From positions 1-7,065 of the forward strand of contig DATKRV010000007.1 of NCBI GenBank assembly GCA_035532075.1: 7,065 nt of DNA, in the 5' to 3' direction. Both the position numbers and the translations under genes were made by a program. The notes under the pieces were generated by a model. That model was not told the origin of the DNA and did no database searches. It saw only the letters and a program-made list of their open reading frames with translations. This DNA comes from CAIVND01 sp035532075 (GTDB taxonomy: Bacteria > Actinomycetota > Acidimicrobiia > Acidimicrobiales > Bog-793). Shown here in pieces: positions 1 to 6,140 of this stretch. The stretch's first letter is position 1, and every line of letters starts with the position of its first letter.

Positions 1-66
1 CCGACGCCGACCCAGCGACGGGCATTCGAACTCCTGGGCGTGCCGGTGCCAAAGAAGCTCATGTAG
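1..66 (+). CDS. C-terminal tail of an unidentified protein (partial, enters from left)
   Basis: The frame starting at base 1 is open for 21 codons and ends at TAG (64-66). It reads PTPTQRRAFELLGVPVPKKLM. The composition (a TPTQRR-like helix start, then a short LGVPVP segment) looks like a genuine protein C-terminus and is loosely reminiscent of transposase tails, but that is an impression and no family can be assigned from 21 residues. The rest of the gene lies outside the window. It could also be a chance open frame, since the stretch is short. Confidence 0.35.
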   Translation, partial: PTPTQRRAFELLGVPVPKKLM

Positions 67-314
67 CCAGAACGGTGCACCACTCTCCAACAAATCTCCT
101 GGTCAGCAGGCACAAGCCTGTTCAAGCAGGGGTAAGTTCGGGCTAGGGAGAGGGGCGACCGCCCGCGTTGTGGATAAGTTTCCCACCCCCCTCAACCAGC
201 CCCAAACCGAGAAAAATCCAACAAATACGCCAAGAATCCCCATATTTCGGCCCTCGTCCGTCTATGTTCACTCTTGGGACCGAGCCACCGTGGTTTCGGA
301 TCAAAGGAGGACTC
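67..314. other. Intergenic region upstream of the HU gene
   Basis: There is no supportable gene in these 248 bases. A short hairpin lies at 105-122 (AGCAGGC, loop ACAA, GCCTGTT, one G-T pair). It has no T-run after it, so it is at best a weak terminator for the gene entering from the left. A DnaA-box sequence is at 169-177. A C-rich, purine-poor stretch follows at about 181-205. The only -10-like hexamer I see near the HU gene is TATGTT at 263-268, without a convincing -35, so the HU promoter is not placed. The HU reading frame is open back to TTG at 168, but this extension has no ribosome site and does not look like protein. Confidence 0.5.
169..177 (-). promoter_or_regulatory. DnaA-box sequence (TTATCCACA) upstream of the HU gene
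   Basis: The + strand reads TGTGGATAA, the exact reverse complement of TTATCCACA, the high-affinity DnaA-binding nonamer known from E. coli. Actinobacterial boxes more often read TTGTCCACA, but TTATCCACA is also bound. Only one copy is present in this gap, so it is not a replication origin. It could be a regulatory DnaA site for the HU gene or a chance match. Confidence 0.35.
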
Positions 315-593
315 GTGAACAAAGGCGAGCTCATCAGCAAGGTTGCTGAAGAGGCAGGCTGTTCAAATGCGCAGGCCGAACAGATCATCGGTGCACTTTT
401 CAGTTCAATCGTCTCAACGGCGAAGGGCGGAGACAAGGTCTCTTGGCCTGGTTTTGGATCATTCTCCATCAGCCAGCGCGCTGCACGCACCGGCCGCAAC
501 CCACAGACTGGCGCGACGATCAACATCGCTGCCTCGAAGGCGCTGCGGTTCAGCCCAGCTGCTGCTTTGAAGGCAACCCTGAACAACCGCTAG
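315..593 (+). CDS. HU-family DNA-binding protein
   Basis: This is a 92-residue histone-like protein that binds DNA as a dimer, bends it and compacts the nucleoid. The GTG start at 315 follows a strong ribosome site, AAAGGAGG (303-310), with a four-base gap. The length is normal for HU (about 90 residues). Residues 1-42 form the helical dimerisation part (MNKGELISKVAEEAG...). GFGSF at 46-50 leads into the DNA-binding arms. The family signature RAARTGRNPQTG occupies 55-66, with Pro63 at the position that intercalates into DNA, and the usual ASKALRF strand follows at 73-79. There is no Lys/Ala-rich tail of the mycobacterial HupB type. Trp44 before the PGFG turn is unusual, since a small aliphatic residue is more typical. 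The gene stands alone and faces the large-subunit gene, with a hairpin between them. Integration host factor is an alternative name within the same fold, but the length and motif fit HU best. Confidence 0.93.
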   Translation: MNKGELISKVAEEAGCSNAQAEQIIGALFSSIVSTAKGGDKVSWPGFGSFSISQRAARTGRNPQTGATINIAASKALRFSPAAALKATLNNR

Positions 594-655
594 AGCGGTA
601 TCGCCGTCGGCTCTCTGAGTCGACGCGCAAGAGGGGCGCGAGATGGGCACAAAAT

Positions 656-704
656 GGGATCGACCCAGTATCGGACCACGGTCCGGTGGTGGGTCGATTT
701 ATTT
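656..704. terminator. Long interrupted hairpin, probable bidirectional terminator between convergent genes
   Basis: ATCGACCCA (659-667) pairs perfectly with TGGGTCGAT (690-698). Inside it, after a G-G mismatch and a T-G wobble, ATCGGACC (670-677) pairs with GGTCCGGT (680-687) with one T-G wobble, closing on a very tight loop. The right side runs into TTATTT (699-704), the T-rich tail expected for termination of the rightward HU transcript. The left side has AAAAT (651-655), which gives a T-run, offset by three bases, for the leftward transcript of the large-subunit gene. Its place between two convergent stop codons supports use in both directions. Confidence 0.75.
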
Positions 705-773
705 GTCGCACGTTTGCAAGGGCAACCAAGATGCCACATCACCCGGATGCCGACGACGGGCGCGCCACCGCGT

Positions 774-3089
774 TCAAGACTGCGGCCGGGCCTGTTCGAT
801 TAACGCCAGTACAGCCGGTGGGGTGAGCGGCTGACGGGTGATCTTTGTCACGCCAAAGGGCGAGAGCGCGTCGGCCACCGCATTGATGATCGCCGCGGGA
901 GCGGCGATCGCGCCACCCTCTCCCATTCCCTTGAACCCTCCGGGATTGGTGAACGCTGCCGTCTCGAGATGGTCGTATTCGATCTCGGGAACCTCGGTCG
1001 AGGTGGGAATGAGATAGTCGAGATAGGTCGTCGTGAGGGGATTTCCATCCCGGTCATAGACAAAGTCCTCATACAACACGCCACCGATCCCCTGGATCAC
1101 CCCGCCGGCAATCTGACCTTCGACCACATTTGGGTTGATCATCACGCCACAGTCCTCGCTCACGATGAACCGACGCACGTAGGTCTTCCCGGTGCGCACA
1201 TCGACCTCACAGAGTGCGACATGGGTCGCGTTGGAAAAGGTCGAGGGAACATCGGTGGTGAAGCGCCCGAGCACCTCGAGACCCGGCTCCATCCCGGCCG
1301 GCACTCCCTTTTGCGTCGAGGCGATGGTGGCGATCTCGGCAAAGGTCTTCGACATCGTCGGAACCCCCCGGACCGAGATCACCCCGTCTTTCACCTCGAG
1401 GTCCTCCGCGCTCGCCTCAAGAGCCTCCGAGGCGATGTCGAGCATCTTCGCGCGCAGTTCGGTCGCCGCCTTGAGCGCCGAATTCCCGCCGCCGATCGCA
1501 TTACGACTGCCCCCGGTGGTGCCTCCATAGGGAGTTGCCGCGGTGTCGCCGATGACAATGTTGATATCCGCGAAATCGACGCCGAGGCGATCCGCGACGA
1601 TCTGACAGATCGTCGTCTCAACGCTGTGACCTTGGGAGCCGCTCCCCGTCGCGACCGACACCTTTCCCGATCCATCTACCCGGATCGAGACGCCATCACT
1701 GACGCGACGTACCGACATCCCCGAGGGTTCGACGACCACGCTGATCCCCACCCCGAGATAGCGCCCCTCCTCTCGAAGCCGCGCCTGTTCGACGCGGAAG
1801 TCCTCATAGCCAAGGCGCGCAACCGCGCGCTCGAGCGTCTCGTGCGCGGTGATCAGGTCATAGGTCTGCCCGCAATCGGTCGTGTGCGGGAGCTCCTCGC
1901 GATGCAAGATATTTCGTCGGCGGATCTCGAGCGGGTCGATGCCGAGCCCCTTCGCGACGATATCCATCATCGTCTCCCTCAACAGTGTCTCCATCATCCA
2001 GGGCCCGCGGTAGGCGGCGCGCGACGAGGTATTCGTCCGCACCGCGGAGGTACGCGTTCCGACGACGGGACACCGATAGGGACCGGGGATCATCTTGTCG
2101 AAGTTCCCACCGCCGACGCCTCCAAACGCGCCGACATCCTGGAAGTGGTCGACCTTCATCGCGAGCAGGGTGCCGTCATCCTCGGTCGCAACCGAGACGG
2201 TGACACACTCGCGCCGTGCGTGTGGACCCGCGACGAGATTTTCGTACCGATCCTCGATCCATTTCACCGGACGGTTGATCAGTCGTGCTGCGATGGCGAT
2301 CGCGGACTCTTCGCGAGTCACCCCGATCTTCTGCCCGAACGCCCCTCCGACGTCACCGACAATGACGCGCACGCTGTTGGCCGGAAGTCGGAGAATCTTC
2401 GCAAAATGTGCAACCGCCGGATGGGGCCCCTGGGTGGAGATCCAGATCGTCATCTGCTGTGAGGCCGACTGCCATTTTGCGACCACGCCGCGGGTCTCCA
2501 TCGGAGAGTGCACATAGCGATGCTGCTGGATCACCTCGGTAAAGACATGCGGAGATCGCGCGAGAATCTCGTCAACGCGCGCAAATGACTCGTTCGCGAC
2601 CGACTCGAAAACGTTCGTCTCATCCCCGTCATGGGCGATGTGCATATCCGCGATCGCCTCTTCGAGTTCAATCACTGGGGTGTTCGGGATATAGCTCACC
2701 TCGACAAGCTCCGCCGCGTCCTCGGCAAGCGCTCGCGTCTCGGCGATCACCATGACGACCGGCTCTCCAACGAACGCGACGTGTTCGATCGGCAAGATCG
2801 CTCCGCGCCAGCTGCCGGGCGGATCGGCGTCGTCGGTGAGTTCGCGACCGGTCAGTACACCAAGTACCCCGGGTGCTGCCTTTGCCCTCGATACGTCAAT
2901 CGCCTCGATGTTCGCCTTTGGATGGGGACTTCGTACAAAGGCAACGTGACCCATCCCGGGCAGCACGACGTCTCCGACGTAACTCCCCTGCCCACTCAGC
3001 AACCGGGGGTCCTCTTTCCTTCGGGTGCGCGCGCCGACATAACGGGCCGCATCGAGGCGATCGGTCTCAAGCACATCAACGCTGGTCAA
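774..3089 (-). CDS. Molybdopterin-binding large subunit of a xanthine dehydrogenase/CO dehydrogenase-family hydroxylase
   Basis: This 771-residue protein is the catalytic subunit of a cytoplasmic molybdenum hydroxylase. Such enzymes insert water-derived oxygen into a substrate and pass electrons to [2Fe-2S] and FAD subunits. The start is TTG at 3089, five bases after a GGGAGGG ribosome site; the family's usual opening RYVGARTRRKEDPRLL follows at residues 16-31. The frame stays open to 3371, but that extension would overlap the divergent FAD-subunit gene and does not resemble the family. The a/b-hammerhead domain spans roughly 27-137 and the two cofactor-binding domains roughly 160-395 and 420-740. 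Visible cofactor or active-site elements are STQGPHP (218-224), GGAFGQK (248-254), AYRGPW (359-364), GSGSQGHS (482-489) and KGMGEGG (720-726), with Glu724 as the expected catalytic base. Gly362 replaces the active-site Cys of form I CoxL, so this is not a typical CO dehydrogenase. Partner subunits lie divergently at 3314-4646. The substrate is unknown; an aromatic or N-heterocyclic compound is inferred from the Rieske neighbour. Confidence 0.93.
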   Translation of the reverse strand: MTSVDVLETDRLDAARYVGARTRRKEDPRLLSGQGSYVGDVVLPGMGHVAFVRSPHPKANIEAIDVSRAKAAPGVLGVLTGRELTDDADPPGSWRGAILPIEHVAFVGEPVVMVIAETRALAEDAAELVEVSYIPNTPVIELEEAIADMHIAHDGDETNVFESVANESFARVDEILARSPHVFTEVIQQHRYVHSPMETRGVVAKWQSASQQMTIWISTQGPHPAVAHFAKILRLPANSVRVIVGDVGGAFGQKIGVTREESAIAIAARLINRPVKWIEDRYENLVAGPHARRECVTVSVATEDDGTLLAMKVDHFQDVGAFGGVGGGNFDKMIPGPYRCPVVGTRTSAVRTNTSSRAAYRGPWMMETLLRETMMDIVAKGLGIDPLEIRRRNILHREELPHTTDCGQTYDLITAHETLERAVARLGYEDFRVEQARLREEGRYLGVGISVVVEPSGMSVRRVSDGVSIRVDGSGKVSVATGSGSQGHSVETTICQIVADRLGVDFADINIVIGDTAATPYGGTTGGSRNAIGGGNSALKAATELRAKMLDIASEALEASAEDLEVKDGVISVRGVPTMSKTFAEIATIASTQKGVPAGMEPGLEVLGRFTTDVPSTFSNATHVALCEVDVRTGKTYVRRFIVSEDCGVMINPNVVEGQIAGGVIQGIGGVLYEDFVYDRDGNPLTTTYLDYLIPTSTEVPEIEYDHLETAAFTNPGGFKGMGEGGAIAAPAAIINAVADALSPFGVTKITRQPLTPPAVLALIEQARPQS

Positions 3090-3094
3090 TACAA

Positions 3095-3101
3095 CCCTCC
3101 C
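3095..3101 (-). promoter_or_regulatory. Ribosome binding site deciding a TTG start
   Basis: Read on the minus strand the bases are GGGAGGG, five bases before TTG at 3089-3087. This is the only strong Shine-Dalgarno match near the expected N-terminus. A GTG five codons further in (3074) is the alternative start and has no comparable site. Confidence 0.7.
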
Positions 3102-3213
3102 GTTTGAGCCATCTCCCGACACTATCTCGCCGGTCGAGTGGGCGCTCGCTCGACTCGGGCCATCTCGTAGCGAAAGCATCGGGCGCGGCGCGCGAGCATG
3201 GCGCTTGCACAGA

Positions 3214-3224
3214 TTGCCCGGCAA
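3214..3224. repeat. Perfect short palindrome, candidate operator
   Basis: TTGCC-C-GGCAA is a perfect inverted repeat around one central base. An overlapping pair, CTTGC (3204-3208) with GCAAG (3221-3225), shares its right arm. It lies near the middle of the divergent region, about 90-125 bases from each start codon. A regulator-binding role is inferred from position only; 11-base palindromes also occur by chance. Confidence 0.3.
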
Positions 3225-3313
3225 GTCGAGCGGAATGAGTAGCGAGTTAAACAGAGTGCATGGCGAGGACAATTTGCCTACAGTACAGAGGGACCAACGG
3301 CGAAAGGTACGCG

Positions 3314-4186
3314 GTGAAGCCAGCGCAGTTCGAATACCATGCTCCGACAAGCACCCTCGATGCGGTAGCACTGCTCAAGACCTACGCCGAAGATGCCAAG
3401 GTCATCGCAGGCGGACAGAGTCTTGTGCCGATGCTTGCACTACGCATCGCACGCTTTGAACACCTCGTCGACCTCAACCGCATCGAGGAGTTGACCGGCA
3501 TCAGCCTCGAGCGTGACGAGCTTGTCATCAAAGCGTTGACGCGCCAGTCGAGTGCAGAGCACAGCGACCTCGTCGCGCGCCACGTTCCCTTGCTGGCGCG
3601 CGCCATTCCCAAGATCGGACACTTCCAGATCCGCAACCGAGGCACCGTCGGCGGCTCGATCGCCCACGCCGATCCCGCCTCTGAGCTCCCCTGTGTCGCC
3701 CTTTGTCTCGACGCAACGATGACCCTCGTTGGGCCCGCTGGATCTCGATCGGTGTCCGCTGCCGACTTCTTTGTCTCAATCTGGCAGAGCACTGCCGAGG
3801 TAGATGAGATTGTCACGGAGATCCGTTTTCCGATCGCCGCAAAGTCTTCGGGTTTCGGATTCGAGGAGTTCGCGCTGAGAACCGGGGACTTCGCGATCGC
3901 CGGCGTCGCCTGCGCGGTGACGCTCGACAAAGCACAGCGCATCGAGAGCGCAGCGATCGCCTTCATGGGCATGGGTCCGACTCCGCTGCGAGCCGGTTTA
4001 GCTGAATCGGCCCTCGTCGGGAGGCGCGCCGATGAGATCGATTGCGCGAAGATCGCCCAACAGGCGGTCAAGGAGACCACTCCGGGCGATGACGTACACG
4101 CCTCCGCCGCCTACCGGACCCAGATCGCGACATCGCTCGCGGGTGATGCGCTTCACCAGGCTCTGCAGGAGGCGCGCGATGAATAG
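3314..4186 (+). CDS. FAD-binding medium subunit of the molybdenum hydroxylase (CoxM-like)
   Basis: This 290-residue flavoprotein subunit takes electrons from the [2Fe-2S] subunit and hands them to the final acceptor. GTG at 3314 is chosen because GAAAGG (3302-3307) sits six bases before it and because the protein then opens MKPAQFEYHAP, as the family usually does; an in-frame ATG at 3260 would add 18 residues of unrelated sequence. The FAD-binding domain covers about 1-175, with AGGQSLVPM at 32-40 and TVGGSIAHADPASE at 111-124, the two segments that hold FAD in CoxM. The C-terminal flavoprotein domain covers about 178-285 and contains the expected AAYRTQIATSLAGDAL segment (265-280). Length is normal and no key motif is missing. 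The [2Fe-2S] gene overlaps its last bases, so the two are translationally coupled. The catalytic subunit is transcribed in the opposite direction. Confidence 0.93.
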   Translation: MKPAQFEYHAPTSTLDAVALLKTYAEDAKVIAGGQSLVPMLALRIARFEHLVDLNRIEELTGISLERDELVIKALTRQSSAEHSDLVARHVPLLARAIPKIGHFQIRNRGTVGGSIAHADPASELPCVALCLDATMTLVGPAGSRSVSAADFFVSIWQSTAEVDEIVTEIRFPIAAKSSGFGFEEFALRTGDFAIAGVACAVTLDKAQRIESAAIAFMGMGPTPLRAGLAESALVGRRADEIDCAKIAQQAVKETTPGDDVHASAAYRTQIATSLAGDALHQALQEARDE

Positions 4187-4646
4187 GGTGGAGGTTACGA
4201 TCGAGGTCAACGCAAGAGAGCGCCACGAGTTGCTCGAGCCGCGCGAGACCCTGGCGGATTTCCTGCGCGAGGAATGTGGTCTGACCGGCACCCATCTTGC
4301 CTGCGAGCACGGAGTCTGTGGGGCATGCACGGTCTTGCTCGACGGAGCTGCGGTGCGGTCGTGTCTCATCTTTGCCGTGCAGGCGGACGGTCACAGTGTG
4401 ACAACCATCGAGGGCCTCACACCGAGAGACGGCACACTGAGCAAGGTTCAGCAGGCATTCTGGAACAATCATGGACTCCAGTGCGGGTTCTGCACGCCGG
4501 GATTTGTCGTCTCGGTGGAGGCCATGCTCCGCGACAATCCGCACCCGAGCGACGAAGAGATCCGCGAGGGCCTGTCTGGCAACCTGTGCCGCTGCACGGG
4601 CTACCAGGGCATCATCAAGGCAGTGCGCGAGGCTGCAGGTAGCTGA
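4179..4646 (+). CDS. [2Fe-2S] small subunit of the molybdenum hydroxylase (CoxS-like)
   Basis: This 155-residue subunit relays electrons from the molybdenum site to FAD through two [2Fe-2S] clusters. ATG at 4179 overlaps the end of the FAD-subunit gene by eight bases and is preceded by AGGAGG (4167-4172) inside that gene. The N-terminal plant-type ferredoxin domain holds Cys42, Cys47, Cys50 and Cys62 in CEHGVCGAC...C. The C-terminal helical domain holds Cys102, Cys105, Cys137 and Cys139 in CGFCTPG and CRCTGY. All eight ligands are present, and the length matches stand-alone CoxS/QorS-type subunits. CoxM and CoxS-like genes clearly form one operon. No terminator is seen after the stop, so readthrough to the Rieske gene 156 bases on is possible. 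Confidence 0.95.
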   Translation: MNRVEVTIEVNARERHELLEPRETLADFLREECGLTGTHLACEHGVCGACTVLLDGAAVRSCLIFAVQADGHSVTTIEGLTPRDGTLSKVQQAFWNNHGLQCGFCTPGFVVSVEAMLRDNPHPSDEEIREGLSGNLCRCTGYQGIIKAVREAAGS

Positions 4647-4802
4647 AGGTGCGAGAATCCTTGGTGAGGGGTGGACGCGACGAATACGGCGGAGCGGTTC
4701 TCGCCCAGTAGCGGGTCATCGTCATTTGACACCGAAGTCGAAAGAACCGCACGATAGGGTGCGCGGGCACGATTTCGACAGGCAAGAACAGGGGTGAGCA
4801 CA
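4647..4802 (+). promoter_or_regulatory. Leader of the Rieske gene with a TTGACA box and interleaved inverted repeats
   Basis: TTGACA (4726-4731) is an exact match to the housekeeping -35 consensus. The -10 side is poor: ACGATA (4751-4756) at 19 bases or TAGGGT (4755-4760) at 23 bases. GCGGTTCT (4694-4701) and AGAACCGC (4743-4750) form a perfect 8-bp inverted repeat around the TTGACA. GTCGAAA (4737-4743) and TTTCGAC (4773-4779) form a second, 7-bp pair that overlaps the first, so in RNA the two stems would compete. These could be operator arms or an RNA switch; neither is shown. No T-run follows, so this is not a clear terminator of the upstream operon. Confidence 0.35.
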
Positions 4803-6122
4803 ATGTTGAGCGAATCAGACAACAAGCTGTTGACGCGAACGGGCTCCGACACGCCAATGGGACAGCTCTTTCGAAGGTTCTGGCTCCCGGCGCTGCTCTC
4901 GTCCGAGCTGCCAAAGCCAGACGGACCCCCGATCGAGCTCGGTCTGCTCGGAGAGCGTCTCGTTGCCTTCCGCGACACCTCAGGACACGTCGGCATCCTC
5001 GAGGCGCGTTGTCCACATCGACATGCAAATCTCTTCTGGGGAAGAAACGAAGAGAACGGTCTGCGCTGCGTGTATCACGGCTGGAAATTCCAGGCTGATG
5101 GACGCTGCGTCGATCAGCCCGCGGAGCCCGAGAACTCCCGCTTCAAAGATTCGATACGCGCAAAGGCCTACGACACCCACGAGGCCGGTGGCCTCGTCTG
5201 GGTCTACATGGGGCCAGAGGAGCTCAAGCCCGAATTTCCAAGCTTTGAGTGGACGTTTTTGTCTGACGAGCACTTTCTCGCCACCAAGCGCTTCCAGGAC
5301 TGCAACTACCTCCAGAATCTCGAGGGCGAGATTGATACTGCGCATGTGAACTTTCTGCATCGCAACCTTGGCTCGGAAGAGGATGATTTCGTGCCGAAGG
5401 AGATCCTGCCGCCGCGTTTTGACGAGGCGGGACTGCTGCCACCGCCGTTTCTCGCCAGAAAACAGTTCGACCTCGCGGAGACCGACTTTGGACTTGTTGC
5501 CATGGCGCGAAGCGAATTCCCGAACGGCGAGTACTACTGGAGGATGACACCATTCCTCGTGCCATCATTCACCCTGATCCCGAGCGGATACGAAGCGTTC
5601 AACACCTGGACGGCGATCGTCCCGGTCAGTGACGTCTATTCCGTCGGCTTCACGGTCACCTGGCATCATGCGAGGCCGCTCAATGACGCAGAGAAACTTA
5701 CGGTGACCAGCGGTGCTGGTGTGCACGCTCTTGTCGACCCCGAGACCTTCATCCCTCTTGCGAACCGATCCAACAACTACCTGATCGACCGCGAGCTGCA
5801 GGCAACATCGAGCTTCACGGGAATCTTTGGTATCCGCGGAGAGGATCTCCCGGTACAAGAGGATCAGGATGGACCGATCGCAAGGCGCCACGAAGAGCAC
5901 CTCGGCGTCACCGATCGCGGCATCATCGGCATGCGCAGACTTCTCCTCACTCTCGTCAAAGATCTCGAGCGGGGAATCGAACCGCCATATGTCTCGCGAC
6001 CCGAGGCGTTTCGCGCCCGCTCGGTGGTGGCGACCGCTCCGAAGGAGGTCAGCCCCGTCGATCTTTTCGTCGCCGGCCAGCCAGAGACCTTCGTCGCCTC
6101 CTCGATCTCGCAGTCTTACTAG
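4803..6122 (+). CDS. Rieske-type aromatic ring-hydroxylating oxygenase, catalytic subunit (phthalate dioxygenase-like)
   Basis: A 439-residue oxygenase that would use O2 and electrons from a separate reductase to hydroxylate or dihydroxylate an aromatic substrate. ATG at 4803 is preceded by GGGGTGAG (4791-4798). A GTG three codons earlier (4794) is an equally possible start. The N-terminal Rieske domain has Cys70-Pro-His72 and Cys89-Val-Tyr-His92, the C-x-H-x16-C-x2-H pattern for the [2Fe-2S] cluster. The catalytic domain has NLEGEIDTAHVNFLH (172-186): Asp178 would link Rieske and iron sites of neighbouring subunits, and His181 and His186 would hold the mononuclear iron. The third ligand is probably Asp348 in GEDLPVQE (inferred by recalled family pattern). 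The RGEDLPVQE, EEHLG (364-368) and DRGIIGMRRLLL segments place it with the single-component-alpha phthalate 4,5-dioxygenase group, not the alpha/beta naphthalene group. No beta subunit, ferredoxin or reductase is in the window. O-demethylases of the same fold are an alternative. Confidence 0.92.
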   Translation: MLSESDNKLLTRTGSDTPMGQLFRRFWLPALLSSELPKPDGPPIELGLLGERLVAFRDTSGHVGILEARCPHRHANLFWGRNEENGLRCVYHGWKFQADGRCVDQPAEPENSRFKDSIRAKAYDTHEAGGLVWVYMGPEELKPEFPSFEWTFLSDEHFLATKRFQDCNYLQNLEGEIDTAHVNFLHRNLGSEEDDFVPKEILPPRFDEAGLLPPPFLARKQFDLAETDFGLVAMARSEFPNGEYYWRMTPFLVPSFTLIPSGYEAFNTWTAIVPVSDVYSVGFTVTWHHARPLNDAEKLTVTSGAGVHALVDPETFIPLANRSNNYLIDRELQATSSFTGIFGIRGEDLPVQEDQDGPIARRHEEHLGVTDRGIIGMRRLLLTLVKDLERGIEPPYVSRPEAFRARSVVATAPKEVSPVDLFVAGQPETFVASSISQSY

Positions 6123-6140
6123 CAAAGCCGCGAGTCGGAT

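Larger units (their letters stand above)
3090..3313. promoter_or_regulatory. Divergent intergenic region between large-subunit and FAD-subunit genes
   Basis: These 224 bases separate two outward-reading genes of the same enzyme, so promoters for both directions should lie here. The least GC-rich part, about 3236-3290, is the best candidate core. Hexamers such as TACAGT (3279) or GACAAT (3268) could be -10 elements, but none pairs with a good -35 at normal spacing, so no promoter is claimed. Inverted repeats that might bind a regulator are TTGCC-C-GGCAA at 3214-3224 and GTCGAG (3133-3138) with CTCGAC (3149-3154). Open frames that cross the region are extensions of the flanking genes without family resemblance. 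Confidence 0.5.

Noticed and set aside
168..314. N-terminal extension of the HU protein back to TTG 168
   Set aside because: HU proteins are about 90 residues; GTG 315 has a near-perfect ribosome site and the extension is Pro/Ser-rich translated noncoding sequence.
969..2462. Long open frame (497 codons) on the + strand, antisense to the large-subunit gene
   Set aside because: The translation is rich in His, Asp and Arg with no fold or motif, as expected for the reverse of a GC-rich gene; the opposite strand carries an unmistakable, motif-complete enzyme.
3090..3371. N-terminal extension of the large subunit to an ATG at 3371
   Set aside because: It would overlap the divergent FAD-subunit gene, has no family resemblance, and a TTG with a strong GGGAGGG site lies exactly before the conserved N-terminus.
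3382..4080. 232-codon open frame on the - strand opposite the FAD-subunit gene
   Set aside because: Low-complexity Ser/Ala/Arg product without motifs; the + strand FAD subunit explains the region.
774..4646. Naming the three genes as an aerobic CO dehydrogenase (coxLMS)
   Set aside because: The large subunit lacks the AYxCSFR active-site loop that defines form I CO dehydrogenase, and the context is an aromatic oxygenase.
5009..5017. TTGTCCACA, the typical actinobacterial DnaA-box sequence
   Set aside because: It lies inside the Rieske gene and encodes the invariant Cys-Pro-His of the cluster-binding motif, which explains it without any DnaA role.
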